A stretch of DNA of 64,000 nucleotides from CAINVV01 sp964506325 (GTDB lineage: Bacteria; Bacteroidota; Bacteroidia; Bacteroidales; Prolixibacteraceae), in NCBI GenBank assembly GCA_964506325.1, contig CAZDLO010000004.1, positions 26,037 through 90,036 on the forward strand, given 5' to 3'. The translations under genes and the position numbers were made by a program. A model generated the notes under the pieces. That model did not search any database and was not told the origin of the DNA. It was given only the letters and a program-made list of their open reading frames with translations. This document shows, one piece after another, positions 26,855 to 34,209 of the stretch (its first letter is position 1; each line of letters starts with the position of its first letter).

Positions 26855-27216
26855 TTCTTTCTTCCTGTTTTGTTGAGGTTTTCAGTTACCCTGTACTGAA
26901 CAATGCCGGAGATCAGTTCCAGGGGGAGTGGTCTGTCAAGCGCAAACTGAATGGCGCCTTTGGACCATTTGTATCCCGTTAACAATGTCTTGAAAGCCTC
27001 GATTCCCGATCCGGTGGGATAAAAACCTATGTGATTTTTATAGGCTGCAAAATAAACCAGGATTCCGTTGAGTTTAAATGCCGGCATCTTGTAACTTATG
27101 ACTTCTGTTGAACCCGGCGCATTCCTGTGAATTGTCTCGCGAAGAATTTCCATCTTCTGACGGGTGTTTTCTGGAAATCCGGCTATGTAAAGATCAATTT
27201 CGTTCGGCTGATTCAT
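26851..27216 (-). CDS. DUF1801 (YdhG-like) family protein
   Basis: A 121-residue soluble protein of the DUF1801/YdhG type; a Bacillus relative has been described as a frataxin-like iron chaperone. Conserved motifs are IDLYIAGFPENTRQKMEILR, ISYKMPAFKLNGILVYFAA, NHIGFYPTGSGIEAF and WSKGAIQFALDRPLP. It is the first gene of an overlapping pair with DUF1697, upstream of the Rieske oxygenase. An iron-chaperone role would suit the downstream iron enzyme, but that is inference from proximity only. Confidence 0.87.
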   Translation of the reverse strand: MNQPNEIDLYIAGFPENTRQKMEILRETIHRNAPGSTEVISYKMPAFKLNGILVYFAAYKNHIGFYPTGSGIEAFKTLLTGYKWSKGAIQFALDRPLPLELISGIVQYRVTENLNKTGRKK

Positions 27217-27267
27217 GAAAAGGTGGTTGTTATAGCGAAATATATTGATTTTTATTGTTAGCCAGGA

Positions 27268-28806
27268 TTAACAGCCATATTTCTGCTTGTATTCCCTGGT
27301 CCTCGTTTTGAAGAATTCCTTAAGGTGTGGTTTTGGGTCCCGGCAGAGAAAAACTTTTAGTCCGTCTTCACGAAAATAGTTGTTTTTGATGCTCCCAACC
27401 TCCCTGTAGGTGTTAAATAGCTCAGGGATATTTCCAGGGTGCATATCTGTTACAATAAAAATCGTGGCAGCAACTGAATCAGGAGCCCAGAAAATATAGC
27501 TGTCACTGAGGCTGACCGGTACTGGCAAATTGTACTGTTTTCCATAAAAATCCAGGGCACCGGCCTGACCGTAATTGTTGGTGAACAGAATACAATCTTT
27601 TTGCTCAAGACTGTCCAGTTCGTTGTAGGCAACAGCTGCCAGGCCTGCAAGCTCCTTCCAGCCAGTCATGTCCATGAAATCCTGGGGAAGCGGATAGTAT
27701 CCGTTTTGTTCGTTTCTCATGGGTGCAGATGAAATGTTCCTTGAGAAGGCCGAACAGTATTTCTCCATTTGTTCTCCAGGTAATACGGGTAATCCCAGCG
27801 GAATAAAGAAAATGGACAAGAGCACTGAGAATCCGGTAAGCAGGTATCCTGCAATCTTCATTTTCCCGACAAGGTATTTTTCCAGGACATAACCGCCGAA
27901 GGCAAACAACATGGGATAAACACCCAGGGTATAATAGGGTTTTCCTTTGGTGAACAAAAGCAGAAGAACGACAAACAGAAAGATCCAGGCGAATATCCTG
28001 TATTTTTTCTCTGGTTTAAAGAAGATCAAAGCAATCAGGCCGCTGAGCCAAAACAGCAGTGAAGTAAAATTCATCATGATCTGTTCCGTGAAAAAGGTCT
28101 GTTTTGAAACATGCACCAACTGTGTACGGTACAATTCACTCATGTGGGTAACAACAGGAAATTTATGGTTGAACTGCCATAATAAGTTCGGTAGCATGAT
28201 CAGTAAACCTGTCAGAATGCCGTAAAGCAGGTATTTTGACAGCAGCAGTTTCCGATGGTCACTGACAAGGAAGGCTATAAGAGTCGCCAGTCCAAGGAAA
28301 ACCACTGAATACTTGTTCAGGAAGGCAATGCCAAAACTGGCCCCAATGGCTATCCAGTAATCCTGATTTCGGGTGTTGATCAGTTTCAGCACAAAAAACA
28401 GGAAAAGCATCCAGAAGAACAGTTCAAAAATGACGGGCATAAACAGGGAGGCCGACCTGAGCATGGCAATTGAGATGATATATGCTACGCCTCCTGTAAA
28501 TACTGCAAATTTCCTGCCGCCGATTTCCCTGATAAACAGAGCTGTCAGAATGATAATGCCGCCACCGGCCAGTGCCGGAAATAATTTTACAAAAAACTCC
28601 TGGTACCCGAACAGGGACTTAATGGTGAATGCCAGCGACGCAATGAAGGGAGGGGTTGATGCATACCCCCATGATAAGTGGCTGCCCATGGCAAAATAGA
28701 GCATTTCGTCCCGGTGCAGTTCGTAATTGGTAGCAGTAAGAAAGTGAATTATCAGTTTTACTGCTACCAGGCTTAAGGTGATGGTCCAGAATGATCTCCT
28801 GCTCAT
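27268..28806 (-). CDS. GT39/ArnT-type polytopic glycosyltransferase
   Basis: A 512-residue inner-membrane protein with about ten hydrophobic helices and the catalytic first periplasmic loop ELHRDEMLYFAMGSHLSWGY, where Asp-Glu sits as in the PMT/ArnT (GT39/GT83) family that uses polyprenyl-phosphate sugars. The C-terminal 150 residues are a soluble domain. The ATG at 28806 (MSRRSFWTITLSL) is preferred: an upstream extension to 28875 starts with TTG and would overlap the preceding gene. It is 46 bases downstream of the ATP-grasp gene and may belong to that operon. The acceptor is unknown; lipid A or envelope glycan are the usual targets of the family. Confidence 0.85.
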   Translation of the reverse strand: MSRRSFWTITLSLVAVKLIIHFLTATNYELHRDEMLYFAMGSHLSWGYASTPPFIASLAFTIKSLFGYQEFFVKLFPALAGGGIIILTALFIREIGGRKFAVFTGGVAYIISIAMLRSASLFMPVIFELFFWMLFLFFVLKLINTRNQDYWIAIGASFGIAFLNKYSVVFLGLATLIAFLVSDHRKLLLSKYLLYGILTGLLIMLPNLLWQFNHKFPVVTHMSELYRTQLVHVSKQTFFTEQIMMNFTSLLFWLSGLIALIFFKPEKKYRIFAWIFLFVVLLLLFTKGKPYYTLGVYPMLFAFGGYVLEKYLVGKMKIAGYLLTGFSVLLSIFFIPLGLPVLPGEQMEKYCSAFSRNISSAPMRNEQNGYYPLPQDFMDMTGWKELAGLAAVAYNELDSLEQKDCILFTNNYGQAGALDFYGKQYNLPVPVSLSDSYIFWAPDSVAATIFIVTDMHPGNIPELFNTYREVGSIKNNYFREDGLKVFLCRDPKPHLKEFFKTRTREYKQKYGC

Positions 28807-28852
28807 GTTGACATCGGGTTTTGATGTGTGTAACGGCCAGAAAATGAGTTCG

Positions 28853-29992
28853 CTAAGAAATGAGATGCGGGACAAACCTGCTCTGGTTGTCTGTGATCAG
28901 GGTTTTGCTCTCCCTTATGCCGATTCCGGCAGATTCCTGCCCGATGATCCAGCTTCCAATCAGCGGGTAGTTGGCATCGTGCTCGGGCAAGGTACACAAC
29001 TCCTGGAAGATAAAACCTTCTTCTCCGTAATCCCCTGTCGTTTCGGCAATGGCTGTTCCATATCCTACGAGCTGTATATTCTGGCCTTCGCGTGACAGCA
29101 AGGGTTTTTTGGCATAATTCAGTCCCAGTTTGAAGTTGTCACATTCAAAATACGATTCCAGCAGATTTGGATGGCCGGGATTAAGTTCCCACAGAAGGGG
29201 TAAAATCGCCTTGTTGGAGAGCAGCATTTTCCAGCTCGGCTCTATCCAGAACGCTTTGTTTTTATCCCTGGAGATATTCTGTCCAAATTCCTCACTGACC
29301 AGCCACTCATAAGGGTAAAGCTTGAAAATGTTTTTGATGGAGCTATGCTCAGCATCGAGAAATTCCAGATGATAACTGTCCCATCCTATTTCATCAAGGT
29401 AGATGAATTTTGTATCCAGCCCGGCCTGGATGGCGCAATCCCGGAGGTATTCGGTAGTGGTAAAATCTTCCTGGTTTTCTTTGACGCAGGTGAAGTGCAG
29501 GGTATAATCGTACAAATACTCCCTGAGGTACTTCCAGTAGTCGACCAGTTTTTCGTGGATGGAATTAAACTGATCCCGCTGCGGATAGCAATCCTGCAGC
29601 CAGAACCACTGAACGACGGATGACTCGAACAGAGAGGTTGGAGTGTCAGCATTGAATTCCAGTAATTTGGGAATACCATTTTTGAAGGAGAAGTCAAACC
29701 GGCCATAAATCGCAGGGGCATCATTGTTCCAGCTCTCCTCCAGGTGAGGAATAAACCACTCCGGGATGTTAAACCTGGCATATAATTTTTCATCCATCAC
29801 ATGTTGAACTGTTTTCAGGCAAAGCTCCCACAAATCATTTGTGGCCTTTTCAACAGATTCCACCTCTTTCATGGATAGCTCGTAAAAGACTGATTCATCC
29901 CAGTAGGTCTCATCCAGGGAATGGAACCCGAACCCGATGTTTTCAACTTTGGTTTGCCAGTCTTTCCTTGGCGTAATGGTATGTCTTTTCAT
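28853..29992 (-). CDS. Glutathionylspermidine-synthase-like ATP-grasp ligase (YgiC type)
   Basis: A 379-residue protein equal to the synthetase half of glutathionylspermidine synthase without the amidase half, as in E. coli YgiC/YjfC. Family motifs are YGRFDFSFKNGIPKLLEFNADTP (here quoted as YGRFDF and LLEFNADTPTSLFE), ELNPGHPNLLESYF and KPLLSREGQNIQLV, which build the ATP-grasp site. It should join a carboxylate to an amine using ATP; the real substrates of the YgiC branch are unknown and glutathione is generally absent in anaerobic Bacteroidota. Upstream on the same strand is a small lipoprotein sharing the RGGFG tail of E. coli YgiB, the partner encoded beside YgiC. The GT39 gene follows. 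Confidence 0.88.
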   Translation of the reverse strand: MKRHTITPRKDWQTKVENIGFGFHSLDETYWDESVFYELSMKEVESVEKATNDLWELCLKTVQHVMDEKLYARFNIPEWFIPHLEESWNNDAPAIYGRFDFSFKNGIPKLLEFNADTPTSLFESSVVQWFWLQDCYPQRDQFNSIHEKLVDYWKYLREYLYDYTLHFTCVKENQEDFTTTEYLRDCAIQAGLDTKFIYLDEIGWDSYHLEFLDAEHSSIKNIFKLYPYEWLVSEEFGQNISRDKNKAFWIEPSWKMLLSNKAILPLLWELNPGHPNLLESYFECDNFKLGLNYAKKPLLSREGQNIQLVGYGTAIAETTGDYGEEGFIFQELCTLPEHDANYPLIGSWIIGQESAGIGIRESKTLITDNQSRFVPHLIS

Positions 29993-30090
29993 TTTGAGTT
30001 TCAGGTTAAGGACACGAATAGGGAGGATTCTTGAAGTGGGTTTGCAACCGTCACGTTAACAGTGATTTGCGGGATTGAAGAACCTGCTTT

Positions 30091-30405
30091 TCAGGAAGAA
30101 ACATGAAATGCACTGCTGCCAAAACCTCCCCTGACCACATTGCTTTTAAATGAGTTCGATCCAATATTGGCGCTTTCATGGATGGCAGAAGAGTAATAGC
30201 CTGCCCGTGAATAGCGGTTGTTGCTGTAAATTCCGAGTGGGATAAAGGGGATGAAGCCCCCGTGAAAACCGCCCCTTACATGCGAGTAATGAGCTGTCGT
30301 GTCTGAACGCATGTATACGTTTTTATCGTGTCTGCTCTTTTGATTGCTGCAGGATGACAACACTGCCGCCACCAAAACAAGTTTTATAAATCCGGATTTT
30401 TTCAT
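30091..30405 (-). CDS. Small YgiB-like lipoprotein
   Basis: A 104-residue predicted lipoprotein: signal peptide with lipobox LSSC, lipidation at Cys19. The mature part is short and rich in Ser, Tyr, Gly and His. Its C-terminus contains VVRGGFGSSAF; E. coli YgiB, as I remember it, ends with a very similar TVTRGGFGESV segment and is encoded next to YgiC. Here too the gene lies upstream of a YgiC-like ATP-grasp gene (98 bases). The middle part HVRGGFHGGFIPFIPLG carries another Gly-Phe repeat. The exposed RGGFG tail is a plausible recognition or modification site, but that is a guess. It follows the other lipoprotein gene by 5 bases. Confidence 0.78.
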   Translation of the reverse strand: MKKSGFIKLVLVAAVLSSCSNQKSRHDKNVYMRSDTTAHYSHVRGGFHGGFIPFIPLGIYSNNRYSRAGYYSSAIHESANIGSNSFKSNVVRGGFGSSAFHVSS

Positions 30406-30410
30406 GGAGA

Positions 30411-30728
30411 CTATTTGACGGTTATATAGATTTCAAAATCCTTTTTTAACGAAACAGATTTTGTCAGTCCTTCATGGTTCTCTGCTTCCTGAACGGTTGA
30501 GCCGAGTGCCGGTATGGTATCCCTGTATTCAATTTTTTTTGCCAGCTGATTTTTGATCCAGATGTTATGGGTGGTAATAATCACATCGTGGTTGTCGTCC
30601 AGGTGATTTACAGTCATAGTGGTCTCAATCGCTCCATTTTTGGAGATTTGCTGGACTTCCTTTTCATCACAGGCACCGACAAGTATCAACAGGGACAAGA
30701 GAGCTTTCAGTACTACAGATTTTCTCAT
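30411..30728 (-). CDS. Small lipoprotein, unknown function
   Basis: A 105-residue predicted lipoprotein with a clear leader (MRKSVVLKALLSLLILVGAC) and lipidation at Cys20. The mature domain of about 85 residues looks like a small beta protein (ETTMTVNHLDDNHDVIITTH, KKIEYRDTIPALGSTV, KSVSLKKDFEIYITVK). I chose the ATG at 30728 because it gives a canonical leader; the frame is open to 30761 but that adds residues before a leader that already begins correctly. It is first of a run with the YgiB-like lipoprotein (5-base gap) and the ATP-grasp gene. No family is recognised. Confidence 0.78.
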   Translation of the reverse strand: MRKSVVLKALLSLLILVGACDEKEVQQISKNGAIETTMTVNHLDDNHDVIITTHNIWIKNQLAKKIEYRDTIPALGSTVQEAENHEGLTKSVSLKKDFEIYITVK

Positions 30729-30830
30729 AAAGTCAGGATTTAAGTCAGACAAAATTATCATTTTATAGCGTATATGTTGACAAATTTCCCAAAACAGCCT
30801 ATGAAAATATTTGTCTTCTTATGGCAGTTT

Positions 30831-30865
30831 TTTGATGGATTTAAAGGTGGTAATATGTAATTTTA
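30831..30865 (+). promoter_or_regulatory. Candidate promoter of recX-prfB
   Basis: TTTG (30831-30834) and TAATTTTA (30858-30865, one mismatch to TAnnTTTG) lie 23 bases apart, slightly wider than usual. The inferred start is about 13 bases before the recX ATG. Confidence 0.3.
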
Positions 30866-30884
30866 CCGGATACATCATCCTGAA

Positions 30885-31364
30885 ATGTCAGAATTCACCA
30901 GTCGTCAGTTAACATTCGCGGAAGCACAGGCAAAGGCTTCCGGTCTTTGCAGCAGTTCTGAAAAATGCTGCCAGGACATTGAGATGAAATGCAGGGAATG
31001 GAGACTTTCAATGGAAGAATCCTCCCGGCTGAAAGATTTCCTGCTGAAGGAGAATTTTATTGAGCATCAGCGTTATGCCAATAGTTTTGTCAATGACAAG
31101 TTTAGGTTCAACAAGTGGGGAAAGATCAAACTTGCCTATTCGCTGAGACAAAAACAGATTGAGGAGAAACACATACAAGTGGCCCTTGCCAATATTCCTG
31201 AGGACGAATACGACAAAGTGTTAGTCGGACTGCTTTCCTCCAAGGCAAAAACCATCCGGGAAACAGACACATTTTTAAGGCGGGGCAAGCTTTTGAATTT
31301 TGCCCTAAGCCGGGGTTTTGAGAGCGATTTGGCCATAAGGATTATCGGGCAGTTAAATAAATGA
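30885..31364 (+). CDS. recX: RecX regulatory protein
   Basis: A 159-residue RecX-family protein; RecX binds RecA filaments and limits their recombinase activity. The sequence shows three helical repeats typical of the family, including LLKENFIEHQRYANSFVNDKF shortened to its FIEHQRYANSFV core, then FNKWGKIKLAYSLRQKQI and LRRGKLLNFALSRGFESDL. Length matches (about 150-160). It lies 30 bases upstream of prfB and is probably transcribed with it. recA is not in the window. Confidence 0.85.
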   Translation: MSEFTSRQLTFAEAQAKASGLCSSSEKCCQDIEMKCREWRLSMEESSRLKDFLLKENFIEHQRYANSFVNDKFRFNKWGKIKLAYSLRQKQIEEKHIQVALANIPEDEYDKVLVGLLSSKAKTIRETDTFLRRGKLLNFALSRGFESDLAIRIIGQLNK

Positions 31365-31394
31365 TACCTTAGCGCAAATTTAATCGCAACAGCC

Positions 31395-32493
31395 ATGATT
31401 TTGAAGGAGCAACTCAAAGAGCTTGTTGAGCGCCGGGATGCGCTGAGGAGGTATCTTTGACATCGACAATAAATTAATCCGAGTAGAGGAGGAGGAGCTA
31501 AAGACCCAGGATCCGGATTTCTGGAGCAATCCCAAAGAAGCCGAAGCCCAGATGCGGCGCATTCGTGCAATCAAACAGTGGACAGATAGTTTCAGGCAGA
31601 TCGACAACCTCGTTGAAGAACTGCAGGTGATCTTCGAATTCAGTGAAGCCGGCGAGGCCACAGAGGATGAAGTTGAGGCCCATTTTGCCGAGGCAAGGCT
31701 TGCAGTGGAAGACCTGGAAACCCGCAACATGCTGAGAAGGGAAGAAGACAGGCTGGGAGCCGTATTGAAAATCAATGCGGGAGCTGGTGGTACTGAATCG
31801 AACGACTGGGCAGACATGCTCATGCGTATGTACCTTCGTTGGGCGGAAAAACATAAGTATTCGGTCAGGGAAGCCAGTTTTGTCCCTGGCGAGGATGTCG
31901 GAATAAAAAGTGTAACCCTTGAAATAGAAGGTGATTTTGCCTACGGGTATCTCAAGAGTGAAAATGGGGTACACCGGCTTGTACGCATCTCACCCTTCAA
32001 CGCGCAGGGTAAAAGACAGACGTCGTTTACTTCGGTTTTTGTAGCCCCGTTGGTAGATGACACAATTGAGATTGAAGTAAATCCCGGGGATATTAGCTGG
32101 GATACCTTCCGGTCTGGTGGCGCCGGCGGCCAGAATGTCAACAAAGTAGAGACAGGCGTTCGGCTGAAACACGCCCCTTCAGGCATCATCATTGAGAATA
32201 CGGAATCGCGGTCTCAACTCCAGAACAAGGAGAATGCCATCAGGTTACTGAAATCACAACTTTATGAAATGGAGCTGCGGCGGCGACTGGATGAACAGAC
32301 CAAGCTGGAAGCAACTAAAATGAAAATTGAATGGGGATCCCAGATACGGTCTTACGTTATGCAACCCTATAAACTTGTTAAGGACAACCGTACCGATTTT
32401 GAGACATCCAACGTACAGGCTGTAATGGATGGCGATATAGATGGTTTTATCAAGGCATTCCTGATGGAGTTTTCTGAAAGGGAGAACAATTGA
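31395..32493 (+). CDS. prfB: Peptide chain release factor 2, with programmed +1 frameshift
   Basis: RF2 releases the finished peptide at UGA and UAA. Translation starts at ATG 31395 and runs 21 codons to CTT (31455-31457), where an in-frame TGA (31458-31460) is bypassed by a +1 shift into the frame beginning with GAC at 31459. The joined product is 365 residues, the usual RF2 length. Frame 2 contains the stop-codon-recognition tripeptide SPF (VRISPFNAQ) and the catalytic GGQ (GAGGQNVNKVETG). The shift lets RF2 control its own level, because a slow UGA termination favours frameshifting. It follows recX by 30 bases and ends in a strong terminator. Confidence 0.95.
31446..31460 (+). promoter_or_regulatory. 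prfB +1 frameshift site
   Basis: AGGAGG (31446-31451), a perfect internal Shine-Dalgarno, precedes TAT CTT TGA with C following, so the slippery CTT and the TGA-C stop context are exactly the bacterial RF2 recoding signal with its 3-base spacer. Confidence 0.95.
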
Positions 32494-32609
32494 TGCTTTC
32501 ATAATCCTCTGTATATCATGTCATTATGCTGTTCCCTGTGTTTGACGGAGATGGATAGTTGACCTTTTTTGACACCGTTGTTATTGTTACCCGGGATAAA
32601 TTTTTATGC

Positions 32610-32651
32610 AAAAAGCCTTGCTTGATCTTCAACAATCAGGCAAGGCTTTTT
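32610..32651 (+). terminator. Terminator of prfB
   Basis: AAAAAGCCTTGC (32610-32621) pairs perfectly with GCAAGGCTTTTT (32640-32651). Stem of 12 bp, loop of 18 with an inner TGA/TCA pairing, and a T run. Confidence 0.9.
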
Positions 32652-32664
32652 GACAAAAAATAGA

Positions 32665-32672
32665 TAGATTTG
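32665..32672 (+). promoter_or_regulatory. -7 element upstream of the Gfo/Idh gene
   Basis: TAGATTTG matches TAnnTTTG exactly, 53 bases before the ATG at 32726. The TTTG that ends the preceding terminator is only 12 bases upstream, too near for a normal -33 box, so the -33 is unclear. Confidence 0.3.
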
Positions 32673-32725
32673 TGAAGTAACTGCAATTCTATTTTAAACT
32701 TTTCTATAACTAATCACAACTAAAA

Positions 32726-34030
32726 ATGGAAGAAACGAACCAGGATTCCCGCAGGAATTTCATAAAAAAATCGGCTGCAGCTTCAGCATTGCTGACAATT
32801 CCCAGCATTGTTCCGGCCCATGCTTTTGGCGCCAATGACAGAATCAATGCCGCCGTCATTGGGGTAAACGGACGGGGTAAGAACCACATTGAAGGCTTGA
32901 TGGAACAACAAAATGTGCAGGTTACAACCTTAGTTGAACCTGACCTGAATGTTGGCAATGAACAGGCCAGGGATTTTGAAAAGAAATATGGAAAGAAGGT
33001 TAATGTTATACAGGATATGCGCAAGGCATTCGATGACAAGGATATCCATGTTGTTTCCATCGCTACGCCCAACCATTGGCACTCACTTGCCACCATCTGG
33101 GCTTGCCAGGCAGGCAAGGATGTTTATGTTGAAAAACCTGGCTCGCACAATATCTGGGAAGGAAGAAAAATGGTTGAAGCTGCCCGTAAATATGACCGCA
33201 TTGTACAGCACGGGGTTCAGCTACGCAGTTCGGTTGCCATCCGTGAAGCGATTCAGCTTCTTCGGGATGGCTACATCGGCAAAGTTTACATGGCCAGGGG
33301 ACTGGTTTTCAGAAACCGTCCGGATATTGGGAACAAACCTTTTGAACCTGTTCCTGCCGGACTGGATTATGATCTTTGGACCGGACCGGCACCTAAGCGA
33401 CCGTTCACCAAAAATATTGTCCATTACAACTGGCACTGGCACTGGGACTATGGTAACGGCGACGTGGGGAACCAGGGTATTCACGAAACTGACTTATGTA
33501 TGTGGGGTCTGAATGTTGGATTGCCAACCAAAATTACGGCCATGGGTGGAAAATTCCTGTGGAATGACTGTAAGGAGACCCCTGAATTGCTGACTTCTGT
33601 CTACCATTATCCTGAAGAGAAAAAGATTATCCAGTTTGAAGTCCGTCCCTGGTATACAAATGCTGAAGATGGCTCCACTGTTGGAAATATTTTCTACGGA
33701 GACAAAGGGTATATGGTTATCAAGGGTTATGACAGCTATGAAACCTACCTTGGCAATGAAAAAACTCCCGGTCAGAAACGCAAAGAAGGCGGTGATCACT
33801 TTAAAAACTTTATCGATGCAGTAAGGGCCCATGACCCATCCATGATCCATGCACCGGTCGAAAGTGCCCATTTGTCCTCGGCACTGGCACACCTTGGGAA
33901 CATAGCTTACCGGACAGGAAGGGTCCTGACCTTCAATCCTGAGTCGGAGCAGTTTGTAAATGATCCCGAAGCAGACAAGTTCCTGAGCAGGAACTACCGG
34001 CCGCCATTTATTGTCCCAGACAAGGTGTAG
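32726..34030 (+). CDS. Tat-exported Gfo/Idh/MocA oxidoreductase
   Basis: A 434-residue NAD(P)-dependent oxidoreductase. A twin-arginine leader (SRRNFIKKSAAASALLTIP, cut near AHAFG) precedes a Rossmann domain (INAAVIGVNGRGKNHIEGL) and the EKPGSHNIWEGRKMVEAA block with the conserved Lys of the family, then GNGDVGNQGIHETDLCMWGL, the His-containing catalytic segment. Tat-exported members in Bacteroidota usually act on sugars or glycosidic derivatives in the periplasm; some GH109-type members are glycosidases with NAD, but the substrate is unknown here. It stands alone between two terminators. Confidence 0.88.
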   Translation: MEETNQDSRRNFIKKSAAASALLTIPSIVPAHAFGANDRINAAVIGVNGRGKNHIEGLMEQQNVQVTTLVEPDLNVGNEQARDFEKKYGKKVNVIQDMRKAFDDKDIHVVSIATPNHWHSLATIWACQAGKDVYVEKPGSHNIWEGRKMVEAARKYDRIVQHGVQLRSSVAIREAIQLLRDGYIGKVYMARGLVFRNRPDIGNKPFEPVPAGLDYDLWTGPAPKRPFTKNIVHYNWHWHWDYGNGDVGNQGIHETDLCMWGLNVGLPTKITAMGGKFLWNDCKETPELLTSVYHYPEEKKIIQFEVRPWYTNAEDGSTVGNIFYGDKGYMVIKGYDSYETYLGNEKTPGQKRKEGGDHFKNFIDAVRAHDPSMIHAPVESAHLSSALAHLGNIAYRTGRVLTFNPESEQFVNDPEADKFLSRNYRPPFIVPDKV

Positions 34031-34071
34031 ATTCAGGATTTTTTCTTTCCTGGCAAGGATGCCGGGACGAC

Positions 34072-34109
34072 AAAACAAAAATGAGTGCTTCGGCACTCTT
34101 TTTTGTTTT
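34072..34109. terminator. Terminator after the Gfo/Idh gene
   Basis: GAGTGC (34083-34088), a TTCG tetraloop and GCACTC (34093-34098) form the core stem; AAAACAAAAA on the left and TTTTTTGTTTT on the right extend it and can serve both strands. Confidence 0.9.
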
Positions 34110-34117
34110 CAGGTATT

Positions 34118-34150
34118 CATAATGGTTTATTTATCAGATAAACCATTATG
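34118..34150. promoter_or_regulatory. Perfect 13-bp palindrome over the presumed -33 region
   Basis: CATAATGGTTTAT (34118-34130) and ATAAACCATTATG (34138-34150) are exact reverse complements around a 7-base spacer. The right arm covers where the -33 box should be for the -7 element at 34162. Operator is my preferred reading. A second terminator is less likely, since one already lies just upstream. Confidence 0.5.
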
Positions 34151-34161
34151 TTAATTATTTT

Positions 34162-34169
34162 TATATTTG
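34162..34169 (+). promoter_or_regulatory. -7 element of the DUF4954 gene
   Basis: TATATTTG, exact TAnnTTTG, 40 bases before the ATG at 34210. No TTTG sits at the -33 position, which is instead occupied by a palindrome. Confidence 0.4.
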
Positions 34170-34209
34170 GAATAGGAAAAGGACCAGCAAAAAATTTATA
34201 ACTGACAGA

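Noticed and set aside
28807..28875. TTG start for the GT39 gene giving a 23-residue extension
   Set aside because: It overlaps the upstream ATP-grasp gene, starts with TTG and adds residues not found before the first membrane helix in the family; ATG 28806 fits better.
33494..34096. A 200-codon open frame antisense to the Gfo/Idh gene
   Set aside because: The opposite strand encodes a clear oxidoreductase; the antisense product shows no domain or leader.
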